Assembly (NCBI GenBank): GCA_947044405.1
Contig: CAMRHE010000653.1
Coordinates: 639,501-703,500, forward strand
Source of the DNA: Leptodactylus fallax
Taxonomy: Eukaryota; Chordata; Amphibia; Anura; Leptodactylidae
Direction: 5' to 3'
DNA length: 64,000 nucleotides
The position numbers were made by a program, and so were the translations under genes. Shown here in pieces: positions 23,374 to 36,629 of this stretch (the stretch's first letter is position 1; each line of letters starts with the position of its first letter). The notes under the pieces are model-generated. The model had not been told where the DNA came from. It worked only from the letters and a program-made list of their open reading frames with translations, and did not search any database.

Positions 23374-23389
23374 CGAAATAAAGAATATA

Positions 23390-24159
23390 GTCACATAAAT
23401 GAAGATGAATACATATCTAAATGATCTAACCAGATTCTCCCAGATTCCAATGACTTTCCTTACGGCAATCATTAATAAAGCAATGCCCTTGAATAAGCAG
23501 AGGTGGAACAATACCGCTCGTCACTGCAGATACATGAGGCTGTTAATAACACGTGTGATAAAGCTATAGCTACAAATCTGATCTAATTTGTTAATGACAC
23601 AAATATTAGATTGAATTGCGGAGCTCGTCTGGAGAAGTGGAAGATGACAGATTAGGATGAGTCAAGGCTCTGCGCCGGTCATGGGTGAATGCGACGGAAT
23701 TATAAACAGCAAACAGATCTCAAGAAATGAAAAACATATCATACGCTCATGTATTTTTCATCTCTCTCTTCTTCTTCCTAGGCAGCAGGAGTGACAGGTG
23801 TCTTTCTAAACAGGAGCCATGTGTGCACCCCCACTCTCATTGCTAGACGTGTCTGTCCGTATCAGATGTTTCACTTGTCATGTATTTTATGAATACACAT
23901 ATCACATCTTTTGTGTTGTATGTAACTCTACAGCAGCTTTAATGTATATGTGCAATTTCTTTAATGCATACATTTATATGCAGCATATAAGCATAACTAG
24001 CAGGGTACATATAGCAGCTCACCAGCCATTGACATCTATTTCAGTCCATTTCCCATTGGACATAAGGTACAGATAGTGATGACTATGGAGGATCAAAAGA
24101 GGCATGGAAAATTTAATATGACCCCATTCTACATTTTACTATGGCACCCAATGATTACC
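23390..24159. other. unique-looking non-coding DNA
   Basis: No repeat or gene recognised. The part around 23540-23640 is AT-rich with several TAAT cores and looks single copy; it could be conserved non-coding sequence, but nothing here proves that. Confidence 0.3.
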
Positions 24160-24199
24160 GTTGCCTCATTGTGCTGAGCTGTGACATCACTGCCCAAAT

Positions 24200-25705
24200 T
24201 CTGTACTGTGACATTATGTGTGCATTATACCTGCATGTGACCTCATTATACTGTTGTTTCCTATACTTTCATGTAACAGTGTAACAGCTCTAATAACTAT
24301 TTACATTATCTCACAATACTGCGTGCATTACCCCTGTACTGTGACATCCCTGTGTTTATTATCCCTGTAGTGTGACATCACTGTGTGTATTATCCCTGTA
24401 CTGTGACATCCCTGTGTATATTATCTCAGTACTGTGACATCCCTGTGTCTATTATCCCTGTACTGTGACATCACTGTGTTTATTATCCCTGTACTGTGAC
24501 ATCACTGTGTCTATTATCCCTGTACAGTGACATCCCTGTGTCTATTATACCTGTACTGTGACATCACTGTGTTTATTATCCCTGTACTGTGACATCACTG
24601 TGTTTATTATCTCTGTACTGTGACATCCCTGTGTTTATTATCACTGTACTGTGACATCCCTGTGTATATTATCCCTGTACTGTGACATCACTATATATAT
24701 TATCCCTGTACTGTGACATCACTGTGTATATTATCCCTTTACTGTGACATCACTGTGTATATTATCCCTGTACTGTGACATCACTGTTTTTATTATCCCT
24801 ATACTGCGACATCACTGTGTGTATTACCTCTGTACTTTGACATCCCTGTGTATATTATCTCTGTATTGTGACATCCCTGTGTTTATTATCTCTGTACTGT
24901 GACATCACTGCATCACTGTCTATATTATCTCTGTACTGTGACATCACTGTGTTTATTATCCCTTTACTGTGACATCACTGTGTATATTATCCCTGTACTG
25001 TGACATCACTGTTTTTATTATCCCTATACTGCGACATCACTGTGTATATTATCTCTGTACTGTGACATCACTATTTATTATCCGTGTACTGTGACATAAT
25101 TGTACTTATTATCCCTGTACTGTGACATCACTGTGTTTATTATACCTGTACTGTGATATCACTGTGTATATTATCCCTGTACTGTGGCATGACTGTGTCT
25201 ATTATCCCTGTACTGTGACATCACTGTTTTTATTATCCCTATACTGCTACATCACTGGGTATATTATCTTTGTACTGTGACATCACTATTTATTATCCCT
25301 GTACTGTGACATAATTGTGCTTATTATCCCTGTACTGTGACATCACTGTGTATATTATCCCTGTACTGTGACATAACTGTGTATATTATCCCTGTACTGT
25401 GACATCATCGTGTTTATTATCCCTATATCCCTATACTGTGACATCACTGTGTATATTATCCCTGTACTGTGACATAACTGTGTTTATTATCCCTGTACTG
25501 TGACATCACTGTGTTTATTATCCCTTTACTGCGACATCACTGTGTTTATTATCCCTGTACTGTGACATCACAGTGCTTATTATCCCTGTACTGTGACATC
25601 ATTCTGCTTATTATCACTGTACTGTGACATCAATGTGTTCATTGTTCCCGTATTGTGACATCATTCTGCTTATTAACTCTGTACTGTGATATCACTGTGT
25701 TTATC
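24200..25705. repeat. 31-bp minisatellite, ~45 copies
   Basis: A 31-bp unit containing TTATTATCCCTGTACTGTG and ACATCACTGTG, repeated over ~1.4-1.5 kb with substitutions and a few length variants. Units at the left edge (24200-24340) are degenerate. There are no unique spacers between units, so it is not CRISPR-like. Confidence 0.97.
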
Positions 25706-27540
25706 ATCTGCAACAAACACAGCACTACCAAACAATATGAACAAGAAATGCATGAGCACGTTGCTGTGGCTGCTATACAGTTGCAAAAATAAAATGTTGT
25801 AACAGCACTCTACTAGCAAGAGCATTACTGCAAATACCTACTGTATATAAGGATATATGAAAATGAGGTTCTTGGTGTTTACATTTTGATCAAACTATAG
25901 TTGTAAGCCCACCTGCCCGTCAACACCACCTCTGTTTGTTGGGTCCCTACACTAAAATAACTCGCCTCTCATAGGGCTTTAGTCTCCCATGAATTAAGGG
26001 CAAATGTGTTTCTCAGCCATATCATGTCCTGCATACACCTCAAATAGCCGCCTGTCTCTGGACCTGTGGCCTCTGAATGAATAGGGGATTGTAGTTCAAC
26101 TATATTATGCTCTAATTAAAATCAGCCTTGGACATATGGGTGGCGCACATGAACCAAAATGGAGGTCATCCACCTGCACCTGCATTTCTTGTGCATAACC
26201 CCTTTAATTGAATACATTGCAGAAAATGTTACCTGTTACATTTAGGATCAGATACTTACAAATTCCATATCCCTGATACATGTATCACAGGACATCTTTT
26301 ATATTGATGTATTTGTCTCCATGGCTTCCGCCTTGCCATGAATATACTTTACAATGTAATTATTATATCTGTAGGTCATGGGTAGACTCTGATTTGGCTA
26401 ATATTCCTATTCCAGGGACATAGCTATAGGAGGTGCAGAGGTAGCAGTTGCCCTGAGAGAGACCCAAATATCCCTCTGCCACATGAAATATGTTACTGTT
26501 GTAAATGGCACAAGGTAAGTACGGGTTTCTATTGCTCCAGAGAGGTAAGTGACCATGTCCCAATTTCTCCAAAGAGTTCATTTGCATACTGACAAAAACA
26601 GTGATATCTCAGCCAGAGAGGTACCAGTTTTTCAAGCGGAAAACACAGTTTTAGTGTTCAGTTTCTTCTGCTGTCCCCCCAGCAATCTGTGTTGTCACCG
26701 ACTCTACTTTAGTTGCTTTTACGTGATCGAGAGTCCGTACATCAGAAGGGGAGGCACTGTGAAAAGTTTTCTATCCCCACATAACTTAAGGCTGCTCTTT
26801 AATGGGTTAGACATTGACTTGAAGAGTAGTTACCTATAGGTGGCACTAGAGAGACAGTTTTGTTCCTTCTGGAGGAGAGCTAATTTGCATAACTTTTCCC
26901 AGGGAGCTTTGCATGTAAGCTTTCTACACCAGCTGGCATCTCCACAGGGAGAAACAACATTGTCCAATGGTTAAGTAACTCACCAATGAGCTCCATGGCT
27001 ACATATCTTCCCATATACAGTACAAGGTGAGAATATCTGGTTACTGGTCTTGACCTGTATCCCAGCTCTTTTGCACATGATAGATGTCATGCATGTAAAT
27101 AATTTTGATGTGTGCAACAGGGAACACTAGGGCATTTATCACTGTCCCCTAGGAGATTTATGTCGGACAGAGCCCATGTGTATTCATAAATACTAATGTT
27201 GTGTTACATCCAATGTCGACACAACAAACTCTTAGAAATACGAGAAGAATCTTTCTAATGTTATCGATGTTTACAACAAGATATGGCAGGAAATCAATGG
27301 GAATAAAGAATGAGAAACCTATGGAGATTAAATTTTTTGTGGTTTCAATACATCATGACAGCGTATTCCCGAAGGCCATCCATCCGTCTCTATATGTAAA
27401 AACTAACGCTACTTGGAAAGTACAATCATATTCTGAGGTTGGCCTCATTTTTCTTTATATGAGGTTTGGTTGGATAGAATCAAACTTTGACCCTCCCTAT
27501 AGTGGTAGACCACTTTGGGAAAAAATGTATACTGAATGTC
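25706..27540. other. unassigned
   Basis: No gene seen. One AACCCCTTTAATTG at about 26197-26210 resembles the right end of a TTAA MITE, but I could not define a partner end. Confidence 0.35.
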
Positions 27541-27544
27541 CTAT

Positions 27545-27957
27545 CTAGAGATGAGTGAATCGATTCTGCAGAAGTGAAATTCGATCCGAATTTCAGGAAA
27601 TCTTCGATTCACCATGATTCCGGATTTCCTGATGCTTAGCGGTAACGAATATCTAGTAAGGACTTTTGTGACATCAGACGGTCACATGATGTTCTCTAGT
27701 GATGTGATTGGGTAGGCGTGTCTTTGCTTGTTAGCAGATCCTTCCACATGAATAAAACTTGTTCGCGCTGAATAGAGAAAGAGAGAGACATCACCGCGGC
27801 ATCCAAGGGTTTCCGCCATTTTGCCGCCCACCCCGGCTCTCTGAAGATCGGAAATAGCTGTTTATTCACCGCAAAGTAATTCGGATCAAAGCAAAATCTT
27901 TTTGAACTTCGAATCAAACTGCCAAATTGAACTTTTGAGAAATTCGCTCATCTCTAG
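27545..27957. mobile_element. MITE with CTAGAGATGAG termini
   Basis: The left terminus CTAGAGATGAGTGAAT is mirrored by ATTCGCTCATCTCTAG at the right end. Internal GAATTTC- and TTCGAT-rich arms also pair. No coding capacity. A second, single-ended copy starts at 42965. Confidence 0.75.
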
Positions 27958-28225
27958 TCTTATCCATCCCAAGACCATCAAAATTCGTCAAAAGCTATAG
28001 CATTGATTAAGGAGGAGAAGCAGTTTAGGAACAGAAGTAATAGGAGCAGAGCTTCAGTTCTCCAGTGCGACCATTATACAGTGGATGGGGCTGCAACTCC
28101 ACTCCTATTACTTGTATAGGAACAGACTGCAACCGCTAACACAGCTTCCGACACCTGCATGGTGATGGAACAGCTGATCTGTAAGGGGTCCGTTCCCCCA
28201 CAGGTCAAACGCTGATGAATTATCC
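27958..28225. other. unassigned, upstream of hairpin
   Basis: No gene. It may belong to the same unit as the following hairpin. Confidence 0.35.
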
Positions 28226-28371
28226 TGTATATTCCGTCAAATATAATCTTATTGAAGAATATGGAAAAACTTAATGGGGCTTCTGGACAATAATGCACAG
28301 GCATTATTGGCCAGAAACCCCATTAAGTTTTTCCATATTCTTCAACAAGATTATAGTTGACGGAATATACA
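28226..28371. repeat. near-perfect 71-bp-arm hairpin
   Basis: The left arm 28226-28296 and right arm 28301-28371 pair with only a few mismatches around a 4-base loop (ACAG). Paired blocks include CATTAAGTTTTTCCATATTC with its complement. It could be a small MITE or a transcribable stem-loop such as a miRNA-like precursor. No evidence of expression is available here. Confidence 0.8.
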
Positions 28372-28530
28372 TCTCTGATCTGAACAGGACTGTACACACG
28401 AGGCATCCCAGAAATATTAATGGATTGAAAAACATTTGCAGGAAAGAGCAAAATTCCTCAATGTTGCACAAATCTTAAATCTTATTTGCAACTACAGGGA
28501 ACATTTGATGGAGATGATTGGTTCTATAGG

Positions 28531-28534
<4 letters not shown>

Positions 28535-28561
<27 letters not shown>
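28535..28561. repeat. (TA)n microsatellite
   Basis: A pure TA run directly abutting the left end of the next Tc1 element, consistent with TA-targeted insertion. Confidence 0.95.
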
Positions 28562-29490
<929 letters not shown>

Positions 29491-29492
<2 letters not shown>

Positions 29493-29512
29493 TGTGTGTG
29501 TGTGTGTGTGTG
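29491..29512. repeat. (TG)n microsatellite
   Basis: A TG run at the right boundary of the Tc1 element. It may have grown from the TA target duplicate. Confidence 0.9.
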
Positions 29513-30620
29513 GCATCCCAGAGCTGGCTATGGCTGGGCTGAGGGTGATCTCTGTGCATTGTATTATTTCCTGTTGCTTCATAGCCTGTGTGACATAGCA
29601 GGGGGTCCTGAGTCTCACACAACACAGCGCCACCTAGTGAGCCTCACACATGCATTACACCTCCCATAGGATTGAATAGTAACCAAATGTCCAATGGGAG
29701 GACATTGCCTGGGAAAAGGGGAGGAGTCAGCTGATCACTGGGTCCCCATGGTAACACCCCTGCAGGAAGGTCCTGCGTGTGAGGAGTTAGAAGTGTGGAG
29801 TGTTAGGAGGAGGAGGTGAGGAGATAAGTGTGATGTCCTGTGAAGAAAGCAGTGAGTTTAGTGCAGGAATCTCAAGTCCTAGACAGGCCCAGGAAGGTTG
29901 GAGAGCTGACATACTCCAGCTATTCAGAAGATCCTGTCCCCTGTCTGCCTAGCCATCGCCCTGAAGGAAGTCAAGCATCATTATCTTGTCAGCATGAGAC
30001 TGTGGAGAGAACATTCTGGAACACGTGCTCCATAGCAAGTATCACAGGATCCAGGGGCCAAGGCCAGACCTGTGGAATATCCTGCCACCCTGACTATTGC
30101 ACCCCGAAACTCTGAGCTATCAGGACCACATAACGTGAGTGGGGAATATTATGTACTAGTATCATGGTGGGCATCCTCCTATGTGCCAAATAGGAGCCCA
30201 GACGCACCTTAGGGCTGTAACACTGAAGTATAAGGGGCTAGGAACACCTTTCATCAAGTCTACCCTGCACCCCAGGACTTTGCTGTGTCACCAGGCGTAC
30301 CCCGTTGTTTTGTATTGAAGAAACTGTTTAAGCATTTGTGCCTCCACACCCATGGAAGTAAAAGTTCAACTTTACAACTTTGTCTGACTCTGCACCGACA
30401 ACATCAGGGCGCCCCAAACACCACCAGTCGGCACAGTATAGGGGAAGCGCCCCGGGGGAACAATCACCACCAACATTTGTGCAGCCCCCTCATCACCGGT
30501 ACCAGTGGTGGTAACGTGGGACAGCACCAGCGCTGCGCCCTCGTGCCCAGAGACCGTGACAAGTCTGCGCTGTTTGCACCCCGCAATCCCAACTGCAGCG
30601 TTACCTTCCATCTGGTCACC
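29513..30620 (+). repeat. unclassified LTR- or SINE-like sequence
   Basis: About 1.1 kb with features seen in retroelement ends: GGAGTGTTAGGAGGAGGAGG, then AAAGTTCAACTTTACAACTT and CTGACTCTGC, finishing GC-rich before a (TA)n run. No clear TG...CA ends or target duplication were found, and there is no long reading frame of known type. Family unknown. Confidence 0.3.
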
Positions 30621-30622
30621 GC

Positions 30623-30623
<1 letters not shown>

Positions 30624-30659
<36 letters not shown>
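30624..30659. repeat. (TA)n microsatellite
   Basis: TA dinucleotide run following the retroelement-like sequence. Confidence 0.95.
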
Positions 30660-30660
<1 letters not shown>

Positions 30661-31005
30661 CATATACTGATCTATTCTTTTTCTTAGTGTTAACAAAAAC
30701 AAAAAAGTGAACCTTGAGCATGTAACGCTCCTCTTTAGAAATGCAGAGTGCCACTTCACTTCTGGGGCCCCATTGTGATAAGAGCTTTAGGGGCGTTGTA
30801 TGTGGATGCATTAAAAAGCCTTATTTGTGCGTGACTTTGTATGTCTCCTGCTCACTTTGTACTTCTTTGTGTAGCATAAGGGAATTACTTTCCATCTGTA
30901 ATTACCAAATACTTGACCAGGAATGACAACTATTATTAGTGATGCAGGGAGTGAATAGGTTCTTATTATACTTTTCTATGTGGCATAGAACTTATATATA
31001 TAATG

Positions 31006-31320
31006 TGGTGTAAAAATTTTAGACAGGTGTGGAAGAAAAGCTGCAAGGTAAGAATGTCTTCAATTAAATTAATAGTTGTTAATAGTTTATTTTTGTCAAT
31101 TAAAATTAAGTTAATGAGCAAAACAGAAATCTAAATCCCATCAAAATTTGGTGTGATCTTTGCCCTTTGCCTTCCATCAGTTCTTCTCGGGACTTGCAGA
31201 CAGTTTCTGAAAGAACATGGCAGGGAGGTTGTTCCCGCTGTCGTGGAGAAGTAAGCACAGATCTTCTGTGGATGTAGGCTTGTTCCAATCCTTCTGTCTC
31301 TTCAAAGGCTAGTAATAGCA
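31006..31320. mobile_element. Tc1-like transposon end fragment
   Basis: Contains CAGGTGTGGAAGAAAAGCTG, TTGTCAATTAAAATTAAGTT and ATCAAAATTTGGTGTGATC. I recognise this as the terminal and sub-terminal region of a common vertebrate Tc1 lineage. Only one end is present and it fades out near 31320. Confidence 0.6.
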
Positions 31321-31678
31321 GTGTTTCTGTGTTTCTAGTGTAATATAGCAGACATGACCATATGGAGAGACCTGGCTGTAGGGAGAGTGACTGAACATGA
31401 CATCTATTAGGTGGACATGCACACTGATATATGTCTTGTATGCCAGGGAGCGCATATTATATAAGTAAAATCATAACTCTTTATTGCATCTTCAGCTTTC
31501 AAGGAAGAAAATCTGCATAAAATATAATATATGTCCTGCCAGAACACTGTACAAATATTAGTGCCAACCTATGTTCAGATAATACAACCGTACATACATA
31601 TTGTCACACAGTAACATACATTATATTACCTAATAATATTACCATATAGTGCCCATATAATACCATAGTTCATGGTAA
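31321..31678. other. unassigned
   Basis: Nothing recognised. Confidence 0.4.
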
Positions 31679-31682
31679 TTAA

Positions 31683-32175
31683 AAAGGTTTTCTGGCCCCA
31701 AATTGATTCTTCTTACAGCATAGGTCATCAGTATGTGATCTGTCGGCGTCCGACACCTAGACCCTGCACAGATCAGTTATTCCGGCACAGGAAGCTGGTA
31801 AAGTGGATGGGGAGCATGTGCAGCAACGCTCCTACTCAAGCAGACAGGGCTCTAAAAATCAATTTGGGGCCGGATATTCCTTTACAAGGTTGTCCAGGGA
31901 GTCTTTTTACACATATTTCCACCGAGGGGCTTTAGACACTGGTTCCAATCCCAGGTCACGTGATCAGAACCAGCACTGGCCCATGATGCCCCACATCCTC
32001 TCTCCTATCCCTTGTTCACTGCTAGTAACTTGTACCATGGGGCTGATAGACTAGAGTAAAGCCTGCCCCTATAGTACCTGTGAAGATGGAGCTCTAAGAT
32101 GGAGCATCTCGGGGGCCCAGAACTCCTAAAAGTCCCTGGAGGAAGTAAATGTTAAAGAACTCCCTGGCAACCCCT
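31683..32175. mobile_element. TTAA-flanked MITE
   Basis: The left end AAAGGTTTTCTGGCCCC and the right end GGCAACCCCT lie next to TTAA at 31679-31682 and 32176-32179. The interior begins CATAGGTCATCAGTATGTGA and GTCCGACACC. Inverted symmetry is weaker than in the other TTAA copies. Confidence 0.55.
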
Positions 32176-32179
32176 TTAA

Positions 32180-32740
32180 CCGTCAGAACAAACTGGTGGA
32201 AGACCCTAAATTGGGAGAGCCTTGGGGCAATTGCTATAGCTTTAGGGCTGTTAATGGCACTTTATTGACATTAAGTATTAGAACGTCTTTTCAGAAAGCA
32301 TGAAATTGTAGCAGTGCCCATTCGCCGTCTATGTTATGTTCTTTATTGCGACCTGGATCACAATTTACTGCATTCTCTGCAAAAAGTCCATGGAGCAAAG
32401 TGATTTCATATCATTTATAATTCAGAAGCTCCGGCCTGAGTAATGTAATCGTGGGTCAGGCAGATGCCCATTTCTAATAGATGAACGACGTAATCCCATT
32501 ATCTAAATGAAGACCTAAAGCTGGCAGTCTTGAGACGATTAACCGGCATCCAGGAGATGGAAATCCCAAGGGCTTACTTTCATTTTTTTTCGCAGTATTT
32601 TTTTATACTTCTCTATTTTTTTTTATAATACTAGGAATATGCTGGTGGTCTATTATAATGTGAAAATGCAGGATCGCCAAGGATATCTAGTAAGTGGTAG
32701 AAGTAAAAGTAAGAGGAGACCATACATTGATGTGTATATA
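32180..32740. other. unique-looking non-coding DNA
   Basis: 32290-32570 shows no repeat hallmark and contains AATTTACTGCATT, TGATTTCATATC and TAATCCCATTATC. It is a possible conserved non-coding block, but conservation cannot be judged from one sequence. Confidence 0.25.
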
Positions 32741-32759
32741 CATTTTAAATATAATATTC

Positions 32760-33290
32760 TGTAATGTGTGTAGGTAGCAGTGCCACACCAGGAAACATAT
32801 CATAGAGAGCCACCATACAATGACCAAATAATAGCTCTGTATAGTACATAAAGTAATCTAATAGCAATGCTATGTAGTGCCGCCACTCCATTGTAAGAAT
32901 AATATTGTGTATAGTGCCCAAGTAACAATACCACACAATGTAAATACCAACCTACAGTACTCAATATCAACATACAATGATCAAATAATAGCTCTGTATA
33001 GTACATAAAGTAATCTAATAGCAATTCTATATAGTGCTGCCATTATACCGCTTACCATTGCAATAATATTGTGTACAGTGCCCAAGTAACAATACTACAC
33101 AATGTAAATACCAACCTACAGTACCAAATACCATCATACAATGGCCAAATAATAGCCATGTACAGTACATAAAGTAGTCTGATAAGAGTGCCATATAGTG
33201 CCTCCTGTACTATACACTGCAAGAATAATATTGTGTACTGTGCCGCAATAACACACAATGTTAATACCAACCTACAATGCCATGCAGTGA
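32760..33290. repeat. ~160-bp tandem repeat, ~3 copies
   Basis: Three related units, each with CAAATAATAGCTCTGTATAG, GTACATAAAGTA and AATACC-CACAATGTAAATACC. Equivalent points lie near 32820, 32979 and 33142. Confidence 0.85.
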
Positions 33291-33615
33291 CCAAATAATA
33301 CCAACATACAGTGTGAAATATAATACCAACATACAGTAACCAAATAATAACATACAATGACCAAATAATACCAACATATAGTGACCAAATAATACCAACA
33401 TACAGTGACCAGATAACACTAACATCTTAGTGACCAAATAATACTAACATACAATGACCAAATGGTACCAACATACATTGACCAAATAATATCAAAATAC
33501 AATGACCAAATGATAATAACGTATAATGACCAAATAATACCAACATACAGTGACCAAATAATACCAACATACAGTGACCAAATAATACCAACATACAGTG
33601 ACTAAATAACACCAA
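33290..33615. repeat. 24-bp minisatellite, ~13 copies
   Basis: ACCAACATACAGTGACCAAATAAT repeated with variation. The unit is a sub-segment of the preceding ~160-bp repeat, so the short array probably arose from it. Confidence 0.92.
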
Positions 33616-34350
33616 CACACAAATAGCAGCTCCATACATGCCTTACATGCCAGGTCATTTTAGTGCCCCCTAACATCAGCTCATTTTACAATCACATGTA
33701 GCCTTGGCTTATAATGTGTAGGTAACACATGGCTTATTATAAACCTGCGTGACAAATAATTTGAGGAATGTGATTTTGCTTTCCTGTTGCTCTTTAGTCA
33801 ATATAAAGTCCATCGGTGTGTGGCGAGCCGGAATTCATCAGCCATATGCCTCAATTCATAGCATTATTTATTTATTCCTGCGCCCGCTCCCCCTGCGCTG
33901 ATCCGCAGTAATGGAATGTACACATTCAGCCGCACGTCCCCCAGTAATTGTGTCTCATGCTGTCATGTTTTATTGTTCCACTGAACATGTTCACCACAGG
34001 CCCGTATGAAACTGCTCGATAAATGGGGAAGTATTATCTCAGTCATCTGTTGATTCGATATGTAGAAAGAAGGGAAAGACCATTTGTGTCCCCGGGGTCA
34101 GGACTCATTATTGCTGATTAACCGCTCGGCTCCAATACTATTTCCAATTTCTCGAAGACTGTGAGAATTCCTATTAAGTAGGGAAGAGTAAGCGGAGCAG
34201 ATGTCATTATATGAGAAGACACAAAAAGCCCCGCCATTGTGAGCCAGGCAAGATAGATGCTGAGATGGGCAGCAGAGACAGTTTTGGCAATGTAGTAGTG
34301 ACAACTTTTTTAGGATGTTTGTTTGTGGTCTTGCATAGGACTAACCATTC
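33616..34350. other. unique-looking non-coding DNA
   Basis: No gene or repeat recognised. 33760-34070 has balanced base composition and looks single copy. Confidence 0.3.
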
Positions 34351-34354
34351 TTAA

Positions 34355-34935
34355 AGGGAATGTGTCACCTTAACCCAGAATATCAACTCAGCCCTGCAGA
34401 TAGATAGGTTAGGGTCACTTGAATCAAATGATGTGTGAACCGGTGCCTCCAGTGCTGAAACGTCACCATTTTTGTCAATATCCAAATAAGCACTACCTCC
34501 ACCCCTCCCTCTTTCTATGATTGACAGTGCCAGGTGAGATAAGGTGTACACTGCCTGGCCCTGAGTACTGTCAGACTTGCTAATGCTCGTATATTCTCAG
34601 CGCACTGCTTTGATGCATGTCTGGTCATGTACTGCACATGGACTTGTGTACTGCACATGGACCAAGAATATGAGCAATGGAAAATGTGACAGAACTCAGG
34701 GCCAGGCGAGATCAGGAACAGAAGGCCAGGTCTTCTCAATGAGATGAAGGATGGGGGGGACGGAGGACAACACAGATCGGTGGAAGACTGATCTCTTTGG
34801 ATCAACAGCAAAGCCCTTATTGCTCCAAAGAGTTCATTTGTATATTGACAAAAATGGGGATATCTTGGCAATGGAGGAACCAATTCACAAGGAAAGAACT
34901 CTGTTGACATTTTGGGTTCTTGTGACAGACTCCCT
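34355..34935. mobile_element. TTAA-flanked MITE
   Basis: The left end AGGGAATGTGTCACC is mirrored by GTGACAGACTCCCT at the right, with TTAA at 34351-34354 and 34936-34939. Internal arms CATTTTTGTCAATATCCAAAT / TGTATATTGACAAAAATG are inverted. A duplicated GTACTGCACATGGAC lies in the centre. No transposase. Confidence 0.8.
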
Positions 34936-34939
34936 TTAA

Positions 34940-35150
34940 GGATGCTTCTTCTAACACAGTGGGCCCATAGATTCATACCTTTGTAGCCTAACATTTTAAT
35001 AGCCAAAAATTGAATTGCAATCCTCTATGAAAGGTAGGAGGCAAGTGCCCTAATGGCTGTCCATATCATGGGAAGTGATCCAGTTATCACTCATGAACCT
35101 TGCCCAGTGCCTTGCCCTGACAGTAGGCTCCAACTTTACTGTTAATCCCC
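34940..35150. other. unassigned
   Basis: Nothing recognised. Confidence 0.4.
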
Positions 35151-35154
35151 TCTG

Positions 35155-35315
35155 AAATCTTGCGCAGGTGCTGATGGCTCATTGCATGTCGCATGCACGC
35201 TATACTCCCTCGCACTGCAGCCATCATCGGTACACCTGGGCCATTGACCACAGCCAGAGGTGAGTACTGTCATTGCACCAGTCTGAGAATAACCAACACC
35301 TGCGCAAGATTTCAA
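35155..35315. mobile_element. short MITE-like inverted repeat
   Basis: TGAAATCTTGCGCAGGTG at the left is mirrored by CACCTGCGCAAGATTTCA at the right, ~160 bp apart overall. No coding capacity and no clear target duplication. Confidence 0.6.
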
Positions 35316-36608
35316 GTAATAACCTGATAGAAAGAAAAAAAAGTCTCCACATTACAGCGGCTCGGTTTACCTTTATAGGTATGACTATCAACAAGGTTAT
35401 TACCTAACAAATAGCAGAATTGCAAATGCTGCTCTGGAGTCTAATAAAGACTGTACCTTTGGATCAGTACCATATAAATAACAGAATTTATTTGCAAGGT
35501 TACTCAATTTTTATATAGAAAGAGAGATGGTATAAATGTCAATATTCACTGACACTGCAGAAATTCTATTCATACTCAGAAAAATACAGATTTATAGTGC
35601 TGCACTGCCTGAGACTATAGCAGTACTGATAAAAAAGGCAGAATTTACATTATTTTATTTTTCTATCATCTTGATCGTCTTCCCCTGTGATCACAACTCC
35701 CGCACCCTGCCAGTATATTAGATTCATGATCCAAGTCTGCTGTGCGTGTCCATAGAGCTGTTAATAATTGACACAGACACAAGTGACATGTATTTCCTCT
35801 CCACCCACATACTGTACCAGTCTCAGATCCTGGCACCACATCATGGCATCTCTGCAGTGTGGGTTACTAGCGGTTTTCTGCACTCTTGTGTCATATGGAG
35901 GCCTCTCAAACTGATGCTAAAGTTCTGTACCGAGCACCTGTCAGTGCAGTATGCCATATTTATTGGAGGGTTAAACGTGATCTCATACATATTAGATTTA
36001 CCATACTGTATATATCATGCTGCCCGACACAATGTTTCAGGGGTGTTTATTATGTGGCAGAAGAGCTCCTGGTGTATATGCTAAACGTGTCCATAGACCT
36101 CTATGTAGTGAGCATATACCAAAAGAGTGTCCTTATGGTATATGCTGTGTCAGTATGCACTGACATACTTTTCTTTTCGCTTTTCTATGTAGAGGGCAGT
36201 ATACAATAATGTATACTGTGTGGTGTATGTTCAGTGGTCAACATATGTCGTGTATGTACTGTATGCCTATGCGGTGGTGAATGTTGGAGGCTTCCAATGG
36301 ATGTACAGTATATATTGGGGGGATACTCCCTACTTATTCCTCCAAAAAAGAAGAAGTGAACAGAGCCTAAAAGAGGTTTCCCTTCTAGGATATTTATGAA
36401 ATATGCACAAGATATGACATAAATGTCCCATATCTGTAGGTCCAACTTCTGGGACCTGGACATCTCGAGAATAGGCGTTCCAACAACTCAACGCTGCAAA
36501 GAGTAGAAAGAATGTCTCCCTGCTCTACTATTCTTTGCAGTCCCATAGAAATGAACAGAAAGAGCTACACATGAGGTGTATACTTTTCACTGACTGCAGC
36601 TGTAAGAC
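35316..36608. other. unassigned
   Basis: Includes a degenerate relative of the 97-bp satellite at about 35415-35490 (GCTCTGGAGTCTAATAAAG). No gene seen; overlapping short frames around 35746-36209 lack support. Confidence 0.35.
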
Positions 36609-36629
36609 AGGGGTCAGGAACCGTGAAGC

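Noticed and set aside
24200..25705. Regular ~31-bp periodicity reminiscent of a CRISPR array
   Set aside because: Units are contiguous without unique spacers and vary by substitutions; this is a minisatellite in a vertebrate-type genome.
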